Counted from the stretch's first letter, positions 1 to 6,276 are shown. The stretch is 15,007 nt of DNA from JBBDWZ01 sp050732575 (GCA_050732575.1 JBOHRF010000105.1:1-15007); one strand, 5' to 3'. The notes: generated by a model not told the origin, from the letters alone. Made by a program: numbers and translations.

Positions 1-28
1 CACCGATGGTTGCCAGTGCCCGCAGCCT

Positions 29-63
29 GGCTCGGCAAGGTCTGTGCTCCGCCGGGCCGAGCC
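29..63 (-). terminator. GC-rich hairpin downstream of lipoprotein copy 1
   Basis: GGCTCGGC (29-36) pairs perfectly with GCCGAGCC (56-63) around a 19-nt loop. It lies about 30 bp past the stop of the minus-strand lipoprotein gene. The same stem sequence occurs downstream of the second lipoprotein copy (849-891), so it appears to be part of the duplicated unit. There is no T-run on the minus-strand side, so it is not a canonical intrinsic terminator. It could be an RNA 3'-end stabiliser or a Rho-associated end. Confidence 0.4.
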
Positions 64-93
64 GCTTCATGTGCACCCGCACAGTATACGCGC

Positions 94-348
94 TCACCGG
101 GTCACCCTGAACTCGGGCACGCAGACCTTGTGCACATCGTCGACGCGTACATCACATCGCCGAAGCACTGGCTTCCCGGATCCCAGCAGCAGATCATGTT
201 CGACCCCGTCAATCCGGGGTGTGCCGGTCGTGCCCGTCCCCGTATCGGGGCCCGTCAGATCGGACGAACAGCCTGCGAGCAGCATGGCCGTGGCAAGCAC
301 ACATGCATAGCCTCGCCACATATCGAGTTTCCGGATCCTGCGCGTCAT
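94..348 (-). CDS. Short putative lipoprotein, copy 1
   Basis: An 84-aa product of unknown function. It starts with a basic n-region (MTRRIRKLDMWRG), then a hydrophobic stretch ending in the lipobox LLAG-C at about residues 23-27, followed by SSDLTGP. This predicts a lipid-anchored protein exported to the cell envelope. The mature part is only about 58 residues, rich in T/G/D, with no recognisable domain. It is a paralogue of the gene at 940-1176: both share (R/K)IRKLD(M/L)WRGYAC(V/I)LATA, the lipobox and the SSDL(T/A)GP start, while the C-termini have diverged. Similarity also extends through the upstream leader and the downstream hairpin. Short DLTGP-type lipoproteins are, from general knowledge, frequent in Gemmatimonadota. 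The upstream purine run (AGGGAGCTCGAC before ATG) is a plausible ribosome binding site. The C-terminal end could be degenerate in one copy. Confidence 0.6.
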   Translation of the reverse strand: MTRRIRKLDMWRGYACVLATAMLLAGCSSDLTGPDTGTGTTGTPRIDGVEHDLLLGSGKPVLRRCDVRVDDVHKVCVPEFRVTR

Positions 349-536
349 GTCGAGCTCCCTGAAAGGCCGCGGAACGCGCCGCGGTTCGCCGAGTCTGTAC
401 CGGCCGGCCCTGATGTCCGGCGGCCTGACTTGCGAGACAATTTGCGCCTCGGCTATCAGCCGCCTCTCAGAACTTCATCAGGCGGAAACGGCGCCACTCA
501 GCAATCGCTCAAAACCGGGTATGGTGCGGCTCAGGG
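349..536 (-). promoter_or_regulatory. Structured 5' leader of lipoprotein copy 1
   Basis: About 190 nt upstream of the minus-strand start are alignable nearly end to end with the leader of copy 2 (1177-1366), beginning at a shared CCCTGAGCC. On the minus strand a 16-nt loop, TGATGAAGTTCTGAGA, is identical in both copies and is closed here by CCGCC/GGCGG (460-464 with 481-485). A second small hairpin with a GAT loop (CGGCT/AGCCG, 450-462) shares bases 460-462 with the first, so the two cannot both form fully. Further conserved blocks are AAGTCAGGCCGCCGGACA and GGCGAACCGCGGCGC. No known riboswitch class was recognised. That it acts as a cis-regulatory RNA is inference. Confidence 0.45.
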
Positions 537-710
537 CGCGCGGTCGCAGGTAGAAAAAGAGCGGAGGTGACCAGGCGAGTCTTCTGGTTGGCTGGCAGCT
601 GTGCTGCGTTAGCAGGATCATCGCAGCCACTAGAAAAAATCTTTGGGCACGGCTGGCTGCGCTACCCTGTCCCTACACCGACCGCCGTTCATCTCCACAT
701 CTCCATGATG
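537..710. other. Gene-free stretch, no recognised feature
   Basis: No convincing coding frame on either strand. The only structure seen is a 7-bp inverted repeat (GCAGCCA/TGGCTGC) around 625-661. The minus-strand promoter of the copy 1 lipoprotein unit probably lies here, but no clear -35/-10 pair could be chosen. Confidence 0.3.
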
Positions 711-780
711 ATGTTTCCCTGGACGAGTTGTCAGAAGTGAGCTGTTTCCCTGGACGAGTTGTCAGAGGTGTGATGTTTCC
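711..780. repeat. 31-bp direct repeats (two copies plus a partial third)
   Basis: TGTTTCCCTGGACGAGTTGT followed by CAGA(A/G)GTG begins at 712 and again at 743, exactly 31 bp apart. The first bases of a third copy (TGTTTCC) begin at 774, again 31 bp on. Short, spaced terminal repeats with TG ends are reminiscent of the ends of IS21-family insertion sequences. No istA/istB-like coding sequence is present, so at most this is a relic end. That identification is from memory and weak. Confidence 0.55.
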
Positions 781-848
781 ACGCTCGTTCCCTTGCGTTT
801 CTTGCGGGGCCGGCGATCCTTTCGCCGGATCAGAGGGCCGAACCAGGT

Positions 849-895
849 AAGCCGGCTCGGCCAGGTCAGACTACCCGGGCCGAGCCGGCTTTTTG
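849..895 (+). terminator. Strong intrinsic-terminator-like hairpin (plus strand)
   Basis: AAGCCGGCTCGG (849-860) is a perfect 12-bp inverted repeat with CCGAGCCGGCTT (880-891), and the plus strand runs straight into TTTTT (890-894). No plus-strand gene precedes it. It sits about 50 bp past the stop of the minus-strand lipoprotein copy 2 and its core matches the hairpin after copy 1. It may therefore end transcripts of that unit or block plus-strand read-through into it. A second small hairpin, CCGGCGA/TCGCCGG (810-828), lies just to its left. Confidence 0.6.
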
Positions 896-939
896 CACTC
901 CCAGAGGTTTCGGGCTCACTCGAGCGCGGCGTCGCCAGG

Positions 940-1176
940 TCAGCAAATGATGCGCGTTTCAGGAGGCGGCGCGTCATGACGGCGAATGAATCGCGAGTCC
1001 GATTCCACACAAGTGTCCACTTCAGGTGCGTCAATTCTGCGATTGCCGGTAGTGCTCCTGCCGCTTTCGGTTCCTGGGCCTGCCAGGTCGGACGAGCAGC
1101 CAGCGAGCAGCGTGGCGGTGGCCAATATACATGCGTAGCCGCGCCACAAATCGAGTTTGCGAATCTTGCGCATCAT
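940..1176 (-). CDS. Short putative lipoprotein, copy 2
   Basis: A 78-aa paralogue of the gene at 94-348. It has a basic start (MMRKIRKLDLWRG), a hydrophobic segment and the lipobox LLAG-C near residues 22-26, followed by SSDLAGP, which indicates a lipid-anchored envelope protein. The mature region (about 53 aa) shares only short blocks with copy 1 (TTG-x-RID) and then diverges, ending in RIIC. No domain is recognised and the function is unknown. The leader upstream and the hairpin downstream are also shared with copy 1, so the duplicated element is a whole transcription unit. The 233-aa gene at 1361-2062 lies just upstream on the same strand, and its stop codon falls inside the conserved leader block. 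The two may be co-transcribed, or the leader may carry its own signal. Confidence 0.55.
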   Translation of the reverse strand: MMRKIRKLDLWRGYACILATATLLAGCSSDLAGPGTESGRSTTGNRRIDAPEVDTCVESDSRFIRRHDAPPPETRIIC

Positions 1177-1366
1177 GGTGACATCCCCCTGAAGAGCCGC
1201 GGAAGCGCCGCGGTTCGCCGGGTCTGTGCCGGCCGGCCATTGGTGTCCGGCGGCCTGACTTGTGGGAGAATCTGGGGCGCGCCTATCAGGCGCGTCTCAG
1301 AACTTCATCAGCGCGCGGCAGGCGCACTCAGGGTTATCTCAAATTGGAGTACGACCCGGCTCAGGG
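1177..1366 (-). promoter_or_regulatory. Structured 5' leader of lipoprotein copy 2
   Basis: Counterpart of the leader at 349-536. The loop TGATGAAGTTCTGAGA is unchanged, but its closing stem is now GCGCG/CGCGC (1290-1294 with 1312-1316) instead of CCGCC/GGCGG. The neighbouring GAT-loop hairpin is CGCGCCT/AGGCGCG (1278-1294) instead of CGGCT/AGCCG. Both stems changed on both arms while keeping pairing, which is what selection for RNA structure predicts. Here too the two hairpins compete for the same bases (1290-1294). The stop codon of the upstream gene (1361-1363) lies in the first conserved block, CCCTGAGCC. Confidence 0.45.
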
Positions 1367-2062
1367 TGTGGTGCGCAGCAGCGGCTGGATGCGCGACAGC
1401 AGTTGCTCGAGCTGAAACGGCATCTGGCGTGCGTTCACCCCCGAGATCGAGCACCATTCATCGCGTAAGCGCACGCACAGGGCGCCCGCATCGCCCAAAT
1501 CCTGCAGGACTTCGAGCGCACTCGAGTCCACGACATCGTACAGGCTGGCGCCGGGCGAACCCAATGCAGCTACCACATTGCCGTTCTTCAAAGCGTGCGG
1601 AATCTCGATGCGCTGCAGATCATCGGGCTGCACGTCCCAGGGCCCGGCCGCAACGGCGCCAATGAGGCGAGTCGCCAAACCATGGGCCAGCGCCGTCGGT
1701 TTCAGGGTTAACACCAGACCGCCGGCCGAGCGGCGTTTCAACGGGACCAGCAGCTCCTCCTCGGCATACGCATCATCGTCAGGTTCTCCATGCCGTACCT
1801 TTACGTAGGAGTAGACTTGCCGATCACCGGATGCGCCTGCCCAACGCAGGGGCTTTCGCACTTCATAGCGGTAGTTCCGATTGTTTTCGATGCGAGTTAC
1901 GATCTCCTCCAGCTTGCTTTTTTCCAGATCGCACGGACGGAAGCCGAGCTTCTCACGTGCCGTCTGCTCGGTTTGCCGCCGCGCGCGAGTCGCCGAAATG
2001 CTCCAGAACGTGAGACCGGCCAGTACGAGCGCTACCAGCACGAAGATCACGTAGGTCGACAC
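1361..2062 (-). CDS. Membrane-anchored protein of unknown function
   Basis: A 233-aa product not recognised as a known family. The GTG start at 2062 was chosen because a strong ribosome binding site (GAGGAGG) lies 6 nt upstream. The frame stays open back to 2272, but that extension translates the intergenic 9-bp repeats. Residues about 3-22 (TYVIFVLVALVLAGLTFWSI) form one N-terminal membrane segment, followed by a basic/polar linker (RARRQTEQ), so the bulk is probably cytoplasmic or envelope-facing. The soluble part begins FRPCDLEKSKLEEIV and includes RYEVRKPLRW, a charged DDDAYAEEELL stretch, and a C-terminal helix-rich tail ending QLEQLLSRIQPLLRTTP. The YEVRKPLRW ... VYSYVKVRHGE portion looks like a beta-rich module. 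The minus-strand copy 2 leader and lipoprotein follow directly. Confidence 0.65.
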   Translation of the reverse strand: MSTYVIFVLVALVLAGLTFWSISATRARRQTEQTAREKLGFRPCDLEKSKLEEIVTRIENNRNYRYEVRKPLRWAGASGDRQVYSYVKVRHGEPDDDAYAEEELLVPLKRRSAGGLVLTLKPTALAHGLATRLIGAVAAGPWDVQPDDLQRIEIPHALKNGNVVAALGSPGASLYDVVDSSALEVLQDLGDAGALCVRLRDEWCSISGVNARQMPFQLEQLLSRIQPLLRTTP

Positions 2063-2130
2063 GGCGCCTCCTCGGCATCGAGTAATTGCCCACCAGCGTA
2101 TCATGCAACGCGGTCCAATCATAACAACGG

Positions 2131-2225
2131 GGGTAACGGGCGTGTCGGGCGTAACGGGCGTAACGGGAGAAGACAACGCCCCGAACCCCGATATTATGCC
2201 CGACACGCCCTCTACGCCCGTCACG
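2131..2225. repeat. 9-bp GGGCGTAAC-type repeats arranged as an inverted repeat
   Basis: Four consecutive 9-bp units (GGGCGTAAC, with one GGGCGTGTC variant) run from 2138 to about 2166. They are answered by complementary units (GCCCGACACGCCC, TACGCCCGTCACGCCC) at 2198-2225. The best paired arms are GGGCGTGTCGGGC (2138-2150) and its exact complement (2198-2210). The repeat lies between the divergently transcribed 233-aa gene and the DUF4399 gene. A 17-nt word from it, GTAACGGGCGTGTCGGG, recurs at 4319-4335. Confidence 0.6.
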
Positions 2226-2404
2226 CCCTTGTCGTTTGACAGGGCGCGCCGTACCGTCCCAACCACGAGCAATGGCTGCTCGCTCTGGTACAGAATGAAA
2301 GGCGCCTACAACGCTTCGTTCGATATCGGACTGCAGCTCGCGTGACATCGAATTGAGGACGCCAGCACACGATCTTCATCACCATCAGCATACGAGGTAG
2401 AACC

Positions 2405-2896
2405 ATGCGGCAACGCAAGAAGTCCCGGTCGGCGGGCGCGCGCACGATCGGCGCGCTGGCTATGAGTTTGAGCGCTCTGGCCTATGGCTGCGGCAGCACC
2501 GACCAGGCCAATGACGCAGCCACGACGGACGCATCGAAAGCCGCCGGTGCCCCGCCGCGCGTAGTCATCCTGGAGCCGGAAGACGGCGCCGAAGTCACGG
2601 GCACGAGCGTGCTCATCGTGCTCTCTGCAGAGAACATCGAGATTGCGCCGGCCGGTGATACGCGCCCTGGCACGGGTCATCATCACCTGTTCGTCAACGC
2701 GCCCGTGATTCCTGCTGCAGGCGAGGCGATTCCCGCGGGCGTAGCCGGCATCATTCACCTCGGGCAGGCACAGACCTCCTACGAATTGACCAACCTCTCA
2801 CCGGGCGAGTATAGCGTCATCTCGGTAGTAGGCGACCTGGCCCATCGACGCGTCGATCCGCAGGTGTTGGATACCGTGCGGTTCCGCGTGCGCTGA
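2405..2896 (+). CDS. DUF4399 domain-containing exported protein
   Basis: 163 aa. The N-terminus (MRQRKKSRSAGARTIG, then a hydrophobic run ALAMSLSALAYG-C near residue 29) is a signal peptide with a slightly atypical lipobox (A-Y-G-C), so it is probably an envelope lipoprotein. After a low-complexity linker the rest matches what is known of DUF4399: a VVILEPEDGAEVTG strand, a GTGHHHLFVN histidine cluster, an IHLGQAQTSYEL block and a closing PGEYSVISVVGD ... H segment. The family is small, beta-rich and of unknown biochemical role. The conserved histidines would suit metal or ligand binding, but that is inference. ATG 2405 has GAGG about 7 nt upstream. The stop overlaps the next start by one base (TGATG), so the downstream DinB-like gene is probably translationally coupled. 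Confidence 0.8.
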   Translation: MRQRKKSRSAGARTIGALAMSLSALAYGCGSTDQANDAATTDASKAAGAPPRVVILEPEDGAEVTGTSVLIVLSAENIEIAPAGDTRPGTGHHHLFVNAPVIPAAGEAIPAGVAGIIHLGQAQTSYELTNLSPGEYSVISVVGDLAHRRVDPQVLDTVRFRVR

Positions 2897-3411
2897 TGTC
2901 GGACTATGCGGAAGAGCTGCGCCAGATCGTGACCGATGCCGCGGCAGAATTACGTTTGCTTCCCGAAGATGCGGCGGCGCGCTCACCTGCGCCCGGCAAG
3001 TGGTCAGTCAAAGAGATCATTGGCCATCTCATCGATTCGGCATCCAACAACCACCAGCGTTTTGTGCGTGCGCAGTTTCGAGCCGACCTGCGTTTCGAAG
3101 GTTATGACCAGGACGAGTGGGTGCGCACGCAGCGCTACCAGAATGCACCATGGGCGGATCTGGTTGGATTGTGGGAGCTGTTCAATCTGCACCTGGCCCG
3201 GTTCATGACCGCGGTGCCGGACGATGTCCGGCTACGGGACCGCGCCGACCACAACCTGGACCGCCTGGCCTGGCATGCCGTAGCCGCACACGAGACGACA
3301 ACACTGGACTATTTCATGCGTGACTACGTCGAGCATCTGAAACATCATCTCCGTCAAGTTGATGAGCTGCGTGCAGGCAGTCGGGCCCGAGTGTCCATCC
3401 CTTCGAGTTGA
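2896..3411 (+). CDS. DinB-like (DinB_2) four-helix protein
   Basis: 171 aa, about the usual length for the DinB/YfiT superfamily, whose members are metal-binding four-helix bundles, some acting as thiol-dependent transferases and most uncharacterised. Recognisable parts: GKWSVKEIIGHLIDS (residues 34-48) with the first metal-ligand histidine H44, a central FEGYDQDEWV segment, and a C-terminal YVEHLKHHLRQV block carrying H147 and H150/H151. Together these give the expected H ... H-x3-H triad. It starts at ATG 2896 inside the stop of the DUF4399 gene, a typical arrangement for co-translated genes. The sequence contains no signal peptide, so it is cytoplasmic, unlike its partner. The substrate cannot be told from sequence. 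The family call is firm; the reaction is unknown. Confidence 0.85.
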   Translation: MSDYAEELRQIVTDAAAELRLLPEDAAARSPAPGKWSVKEIIGHLIDSASNNHQRFVRAQFRADLRFEGYDQDEWVRTQRYQNAPWADLVGLWELFNLHLARFMTAVPDDVRLRDRADHNLDRLAWHAVAAHETTTLDYFMRDYVEHLKHHLRQVDELRAGSRARVSIPSS

Positions 3412-3466
3412 TGCTCGCCTGCCACGACCTACATTAGACGGAACGCGGGAATCACGGCGGAGCAAG

Positions 3467-4315
3467 ATGCAACGATCGGTATCGAGTTCCAAACGATGGG
3501 TCTGGGCCTGGCTGCCCCTGGGCGCGCTGCTGCTGATCGCCAGCTCGCTGGGCGCGCAGGGGCGCAGCTGGGGCCGCGGCGAGGGCCGCTACGTCGAGCC
3601 CATCCGCTTCGGCCTGCCCGAACAGCGCACCGGCTTCATGTTCTGCCGCCTCCAGTACCAGATCGTCATGCGCTTCCCCAGCGGCTACGGTTGGAGCACT
3701 GACTACCCGCGCTCCGATCGCAACTTCATGACTCGCCTGCCCCAGCTGACGTCCGCGGGTGTGACCAAGTGGAGTGATGGCGAAATCGGGCACGCCGTGG
3801 TGCAGCCCACCGATCCCAACCTGTTCCACTGTCCCTTTGTGTTCGCGTCCGATCCGGGCACCGCCGGCTTCAGCGATGAGGATGTGACGCAGCTGCGTGC
3901 GTATCTGCTCAAAGGCGGATTCCTCTGGGTCGATGACTTCTGGGGTGAGAACGCCTGGGAACTCTGGGCCTCTCAGATCCACCGGGTTCTGCCCGAATAC
4001 AAGATCCAGGACCTGACTACCGAGCACCCGCTCTTCAACTCGTTCTACGCTCTACCCAACGTCCCGCAGATTCCGAGCATCCAATCATGGTATGACACGG
4101 GTGGCCGCACGCAGGAGCGCAACTTCGACCCGGGCGATCCACACATGCGCGCCATCATCAACGAGCAGGGCCGGATTCTCGTGCTCATGACGCACAATAC
4201 CGATATTGCCGATGGCTGGGAACGCGAAACCGACAACGAAGACTTCTTTTATGCCTTCACGGCGCGCGCTTATGGTGTGGGTGTCAACGTCGTGCTGTAT
4301 GCCATGAGTCACTGA
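3467..4315 (+). CDS. DUF4159 domain-containing secreted protein
   Basis: 282 aa from ATG 3467, chosen because GGAG lies 4 nt upstream and because it gives a clean signal peptide (basic start, hydrophobic WLPLGALLLIASSLGA, likely cleavage before QG near residue 30). An upstream in-frame start would add non-signal sequence overlapping the DinB gene. The mature protein is DUF4159: FCRLQYQIVMRFPSG, GWSTDYPRSDRNFMTRL, a GGFLWVDDFWG core, and a C-terminal RILVLMTHNTDIADGWE. DUF4159 proteins are common in Gemmatimonadota, Acidobacteriota and Planctomycetota and often adjoin MoxR-type ATPase clusters. No such genes are visible here, so this is a stand-alone copy. DUF4159 has been compared to glutamine-amidotransferase-like folds, but no catalytic triad is evident. 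The function is unknown. Confidence 0.85.
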   Translation: MQRSVSSSKRWVWAWLPLGALLLIASSLGAQGRSWGRGEGRYVEPIRFGLPEQRTGFMFCRLQYQIVMRFPSGYGWSTDYPRSDRNFMTRLPQLTSAGVTKWSDGEIGHAVVQPTDPNLFHCPFVFASDPGTAGFSDEDVTQLRAYLLKGGFLWVDDFWGENAWELWASQIHRVLPEYKIQDLTTEHPLFNSFYALPNVPQIPSIQSWYDTGGRTQERNFDPGDPHMRAIINEQGRILVLMTHNTDIADGWERETDNEDFFYAFTARAYGVGVNVVLYAMSH

Positions 4316-4345
4316 GGCGTAACGGGCGTGTCGGGGTGACGGGGG
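4316..4345 (+). repeat. Short 9-bp GGGCGTAAC-type repeat
   Basis: Directly after the stop of the DUF4159 gene come GGCGTAAC, GGGCGTGTC and GGGGTGAC units in tandem. Bases 4319-4335 are identical to 2133-2149. This indicates a dispersed intergenic repeat family in this genome rather than chance. Confidence 0.5.
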
Positions 4346-4379
4346 ACGCAGGGCCACCTCGGGTCGTGGGGAGCGAAAC

Positions 4380-5300
4380 ATGAAGAGCAGAATTGCAACG
4401 ATAGCGGTCGTGTTGGCGTTGCAGCTGTTTGGGTCGGTTGCTTCGTTGTCGGCCCAGCGGATGTTCCGCTCGCGCTGTGGAGCAGGCGTTCACGACGATG
4501 AGAAGCGCGGGTTCATCCCGCTGCCGCAGGGTGAGATCTTCTGTCAGCTGGTGGCCGATCCCAAATCACCCAACTCGTTTGCCACGTACCTGAGCGGCGA
4601 TTTCGCCACTATCGCAGATTCGTTGCGCGGCGACAACGATACCAACATCGCCTCGGTCGGGCTGGGTGATAGCTTCGGGCTCTTCCGCTACGAACCCTCG
4701 GGCGCGGGCAATGGCATACAGTTCGCCATTGTGGGCGCCATTTTCGCGCAGTTCAATCTGGATCGACCGTCGTTCGATCTGATCAATGCGGATTACCTGG
4801 TGGGTCTACCCTTCACGTTCCGCCATCGTGGATTCTCTGGACGGCTTCAGCTTTACCACCAGAGCTCGCACCTGGGTGATGAGTTCCTCCTCTCTCGTCA
4901 ACCGGAGCGCGTGAATCTCTCCTTCGAGGCGCTCGAGCTAATTCTTTCCCTGGAAGTCAGTGCGCTGCGGCTGTACGCTGGCGGTGAATCGTTCTTTCGC
5001 CGCAGCCCCAACATTGCCGTGGTTTCTCAACTGGTGCATACGGGTGCCGAGTTGAGACCGATCAGATTCGGCGACACGCGCATCGTGATAGCCAGCGACT
5101 GGAAAGTCATCGAACAGGTGGACTGGAAAACCGCCTGGAGCTTCCGCGCCGGACTCGAGATCGCGCGCATACCCAGCCCCGGTCACCCCGCTCGGCTGTT
5201 CAGTCTGTTAGGCCAGTACTACAGCGGCCCCGCGCCGTACGGACAGTTCTATCGCGATGACATACGGAACATTGGCGTGGGGTTTCACTTCTCGTTGTAG
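4380..5300 (+). CDS. DUF1207 family outer-membrane-like protein
   Basis: 306 aa. The N-terminus MKSRIATIAVVLALQLFGS with cleavage near SLSA-Q (residue about 25) predicts secretion. The mature sequence begins with the family hallmark FIPLPQGEIFCQLVADPKSP (residues about 45-64), followed by many alternating hydrophobic strands rich in F/Y and G, and ends in FHFSL, an aromatic-terminated final strand typical of outer-membrane beta-barrels. DUF1207 proteins are usually 300-450 aa and have no assigned biochemical role; the barrel prediction is inference from strand pattern and terminus. ATG 4380 has GGGGAG 6-7 nt upstream. It follows the DUF4159 gene by 64 bp containing the 9-bp repeat, so they may share a transcript. 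It converges on the SDR gene across a hairpin terminator. Confidence 0.8.
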   Translation: MKSRIATIAVVLALQLFGSVASLSAQRMFRSRCGAGVHDDEKRGFIPLPQGEIFCQLVADPKSPNSFATYLSGDFATIADSLRGDNDTNIASVGLGDSFGLFRYEPSGAGNGIQFAIVGAIFAQFNLDRPSFDLINADYLVGLPFTFRHRGFSGRLQLYHQSSHLGDEFLLSRQPERVNLSFEALELILSLEVSALRLYAGGESFFRRSPNIAVVSQLVHTGAELRPIRFGDTRIVIASDWKVIEQVDWKTAWSFRAGLEIARIPSPGHPARLFSLLGQYYSGPAPYGQFYRDDIRNIGVGFHFSL

Positions 5301-5328
5301 AAACAGAAACAGATAACAGATAACGGAT

Positions 5329-5370
5329 AACGGATTAACAGTCGTGCTCGTGCTCGTCTGCTAATCCGTT
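5329..5370. terminator. Bidirectional terminator-like hairpin between convergent genes
   Basis: AACGGATTA (5329-5337) pairs with TAATCCGTT (5362-5370). The stem is extended inward by CAG/CTG (5339-5341 with 5358-5360) across a single unpaired base on each arm. Downstream on the plus strand is TTCTGTT; on the minus strand, bases left of the stem are T-rich once complemented. The 5' side is built of repeated words (AACAGATAACGGATAACGG), and the loop is (GTGCTC)2-like. Confidence 0.6.
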
Positions 5371-5376
5371 TTCTGT

Positions 5377-6276
5377 TCAAGGCTTGAATCTGGGCACGAC
5401 CCGGCCATCTGCATCCGTGAATCCGTACTCCGTCGCCAGGTCAGCCACGAAGTGAATTCGCCCGGTCTTGGTCAGGACTTTCGCGTCTGTCGTCAAAGCG
5501 GCCACGGCGCGTCCCAGGTACTCCGTTGTCTCGCTCAGATCGAAACGAAACATCTTCTTGGCCTTTTCATCGTCTTTCAGGTAGCCCACCACGCGTTCGG
5601 TGCGCATGAAGCCGGGCATCAGTGTGATCACGGCCACCTTGTGTTTCTTGGCCTCTACGCTCATGCCCCGCATCAGCCGGTTGATGCATTCGTGCGCCAG
5701 CGTCCACACCAGCTGGCCCTGGTAGTCGCCGGTAACCGCACCGCGCAGCACTTCCTCTGATACTCCATCCATTATGCCGTCCGTGACGCCGACGATGAGC
5801 CCTCTCTTCTGCGCGGTCATGATGCGCAGTGCATAAACACTGGCCAGGAAGTACGCGTGCGGCCCACCGCCCATCATGTTCTGCCAGGCGCTGGCCGGCT
5901 GCTCCCAGAAGGGCAGGCTCCAGTTCTTCATCATTTCTTCGCCCGTGCTTACCGCATCACTCGCACCCCACACGGCATTGGCCAATACATCCAGTCCGCG
6001 CTGCTCGCCTTGCACGCGCTCGAAGGCGGCCGCCACATCCGTTTCCTTCGTGAAGTCCACGCGCACGGGAATGCCCTGACCGCCACGGGCGGTCACCGCT
6101 TCCGCCGTATCCTCAATAGTGCCGGGCGCTCCATCACGCGGCGCAGGTCCACCGCGCACCGTGCGTCCCGCCACGTACACGGTTGCACCCGCTTCACCCA
6201 GCGCCAGCGCAATGCCCCGGCCGGCTCCACGACTGGCGCCCGCAACCAGCGCCACCGTGCCTTTCAGTTTCTGCAT
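5377..6276 (-). CDS. SDR family oxidoreductase with altered active site
   Basis: 299 aa from ATG 6276, which has GGAGGG 5 nt upstream; the frame is open to 6360 but that extension has no such site. It is a classical short-chain dehydrogenase fold: Gly-rich NAD(P) motif VAGASRGAGRGIALALG (residues 11-27), R38 of AGRTVRG favouring NADP, LDVLANAVWG (95-104) in place of NNAG, then GLIVGVTDG with T165 at the Ser position, and PGFMRTERV after the active site. In relatives with this PGFMRTE motif the active site reads like Y-D-L-A-K. Here it reads W191-T-L-A-H195, so both the catalytic Tyr and Lys are replaced. The gene may be catalytically altered or a binding-only protein. It is divergent from a TetR gene and probably repressed by it. 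Confidence 0.85.
   Translation of the reverse strand: MQKLKGTVALVAGASRGAGRGIALALGEAGATVYVAGRTVRGGPAPRDGAPGTIEDTAEAVTARGGQGIPVRVDFTKETDVAAAFERVQGEQRGLDVLANAVWGASDAVSTGEEMMKNWSLPFWEQPASAWQNMMGGGPHAYFLASVYALRIMTAQKRGLIVGVTDGIMDGVSEEVLRGAVTGDYQGQLVWTLAHECINRLMRGMSVEAKKHKVAVITLMPGFMRTERVVGYLKDDEKAKKMFRFDLSETTEYLGRAVAALTTDAKVLTKTGRIHFVADLATEYGFTDADGRVVPRFKP

Noticed and set aside
460..485. Hammerhead ribozyme
   Set aside because: The CTGATGA core word is there, but the required GAAA segment after stem II and a cleavage-site stem are not.
349..536. TPP riboswitch in the lipoprotein leader
   Set aside because: CTGAGA and CTGAT words are present, but the other conserved TPP blocks (GGGTGC-like start and the ACCTGATCTGG segment) are missing in both copies, and the gene is not a thiamine gene.
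10..570. Open frame on the plus strand over lipoprotein copy 1
   Set aside because: It is antisense to a gene with a clear lipobox and a paralogue, and the translation has no protein-like features.
793..1665. Long open frame on the plus strand
   Set aside because: It runs antisense through the lipoprotein copy 2, its leader and the 233-aa gene; its translation is Arg/Ser/Ala-rich with no domain and no ribosome binding site.
2063..2272. N-terminal extension of the 233-aa membrane protein
   Set aside because: It would translate the 9-bp intergenic repeats, and a strong ribosome binding site precedes GTG 2062 instead.
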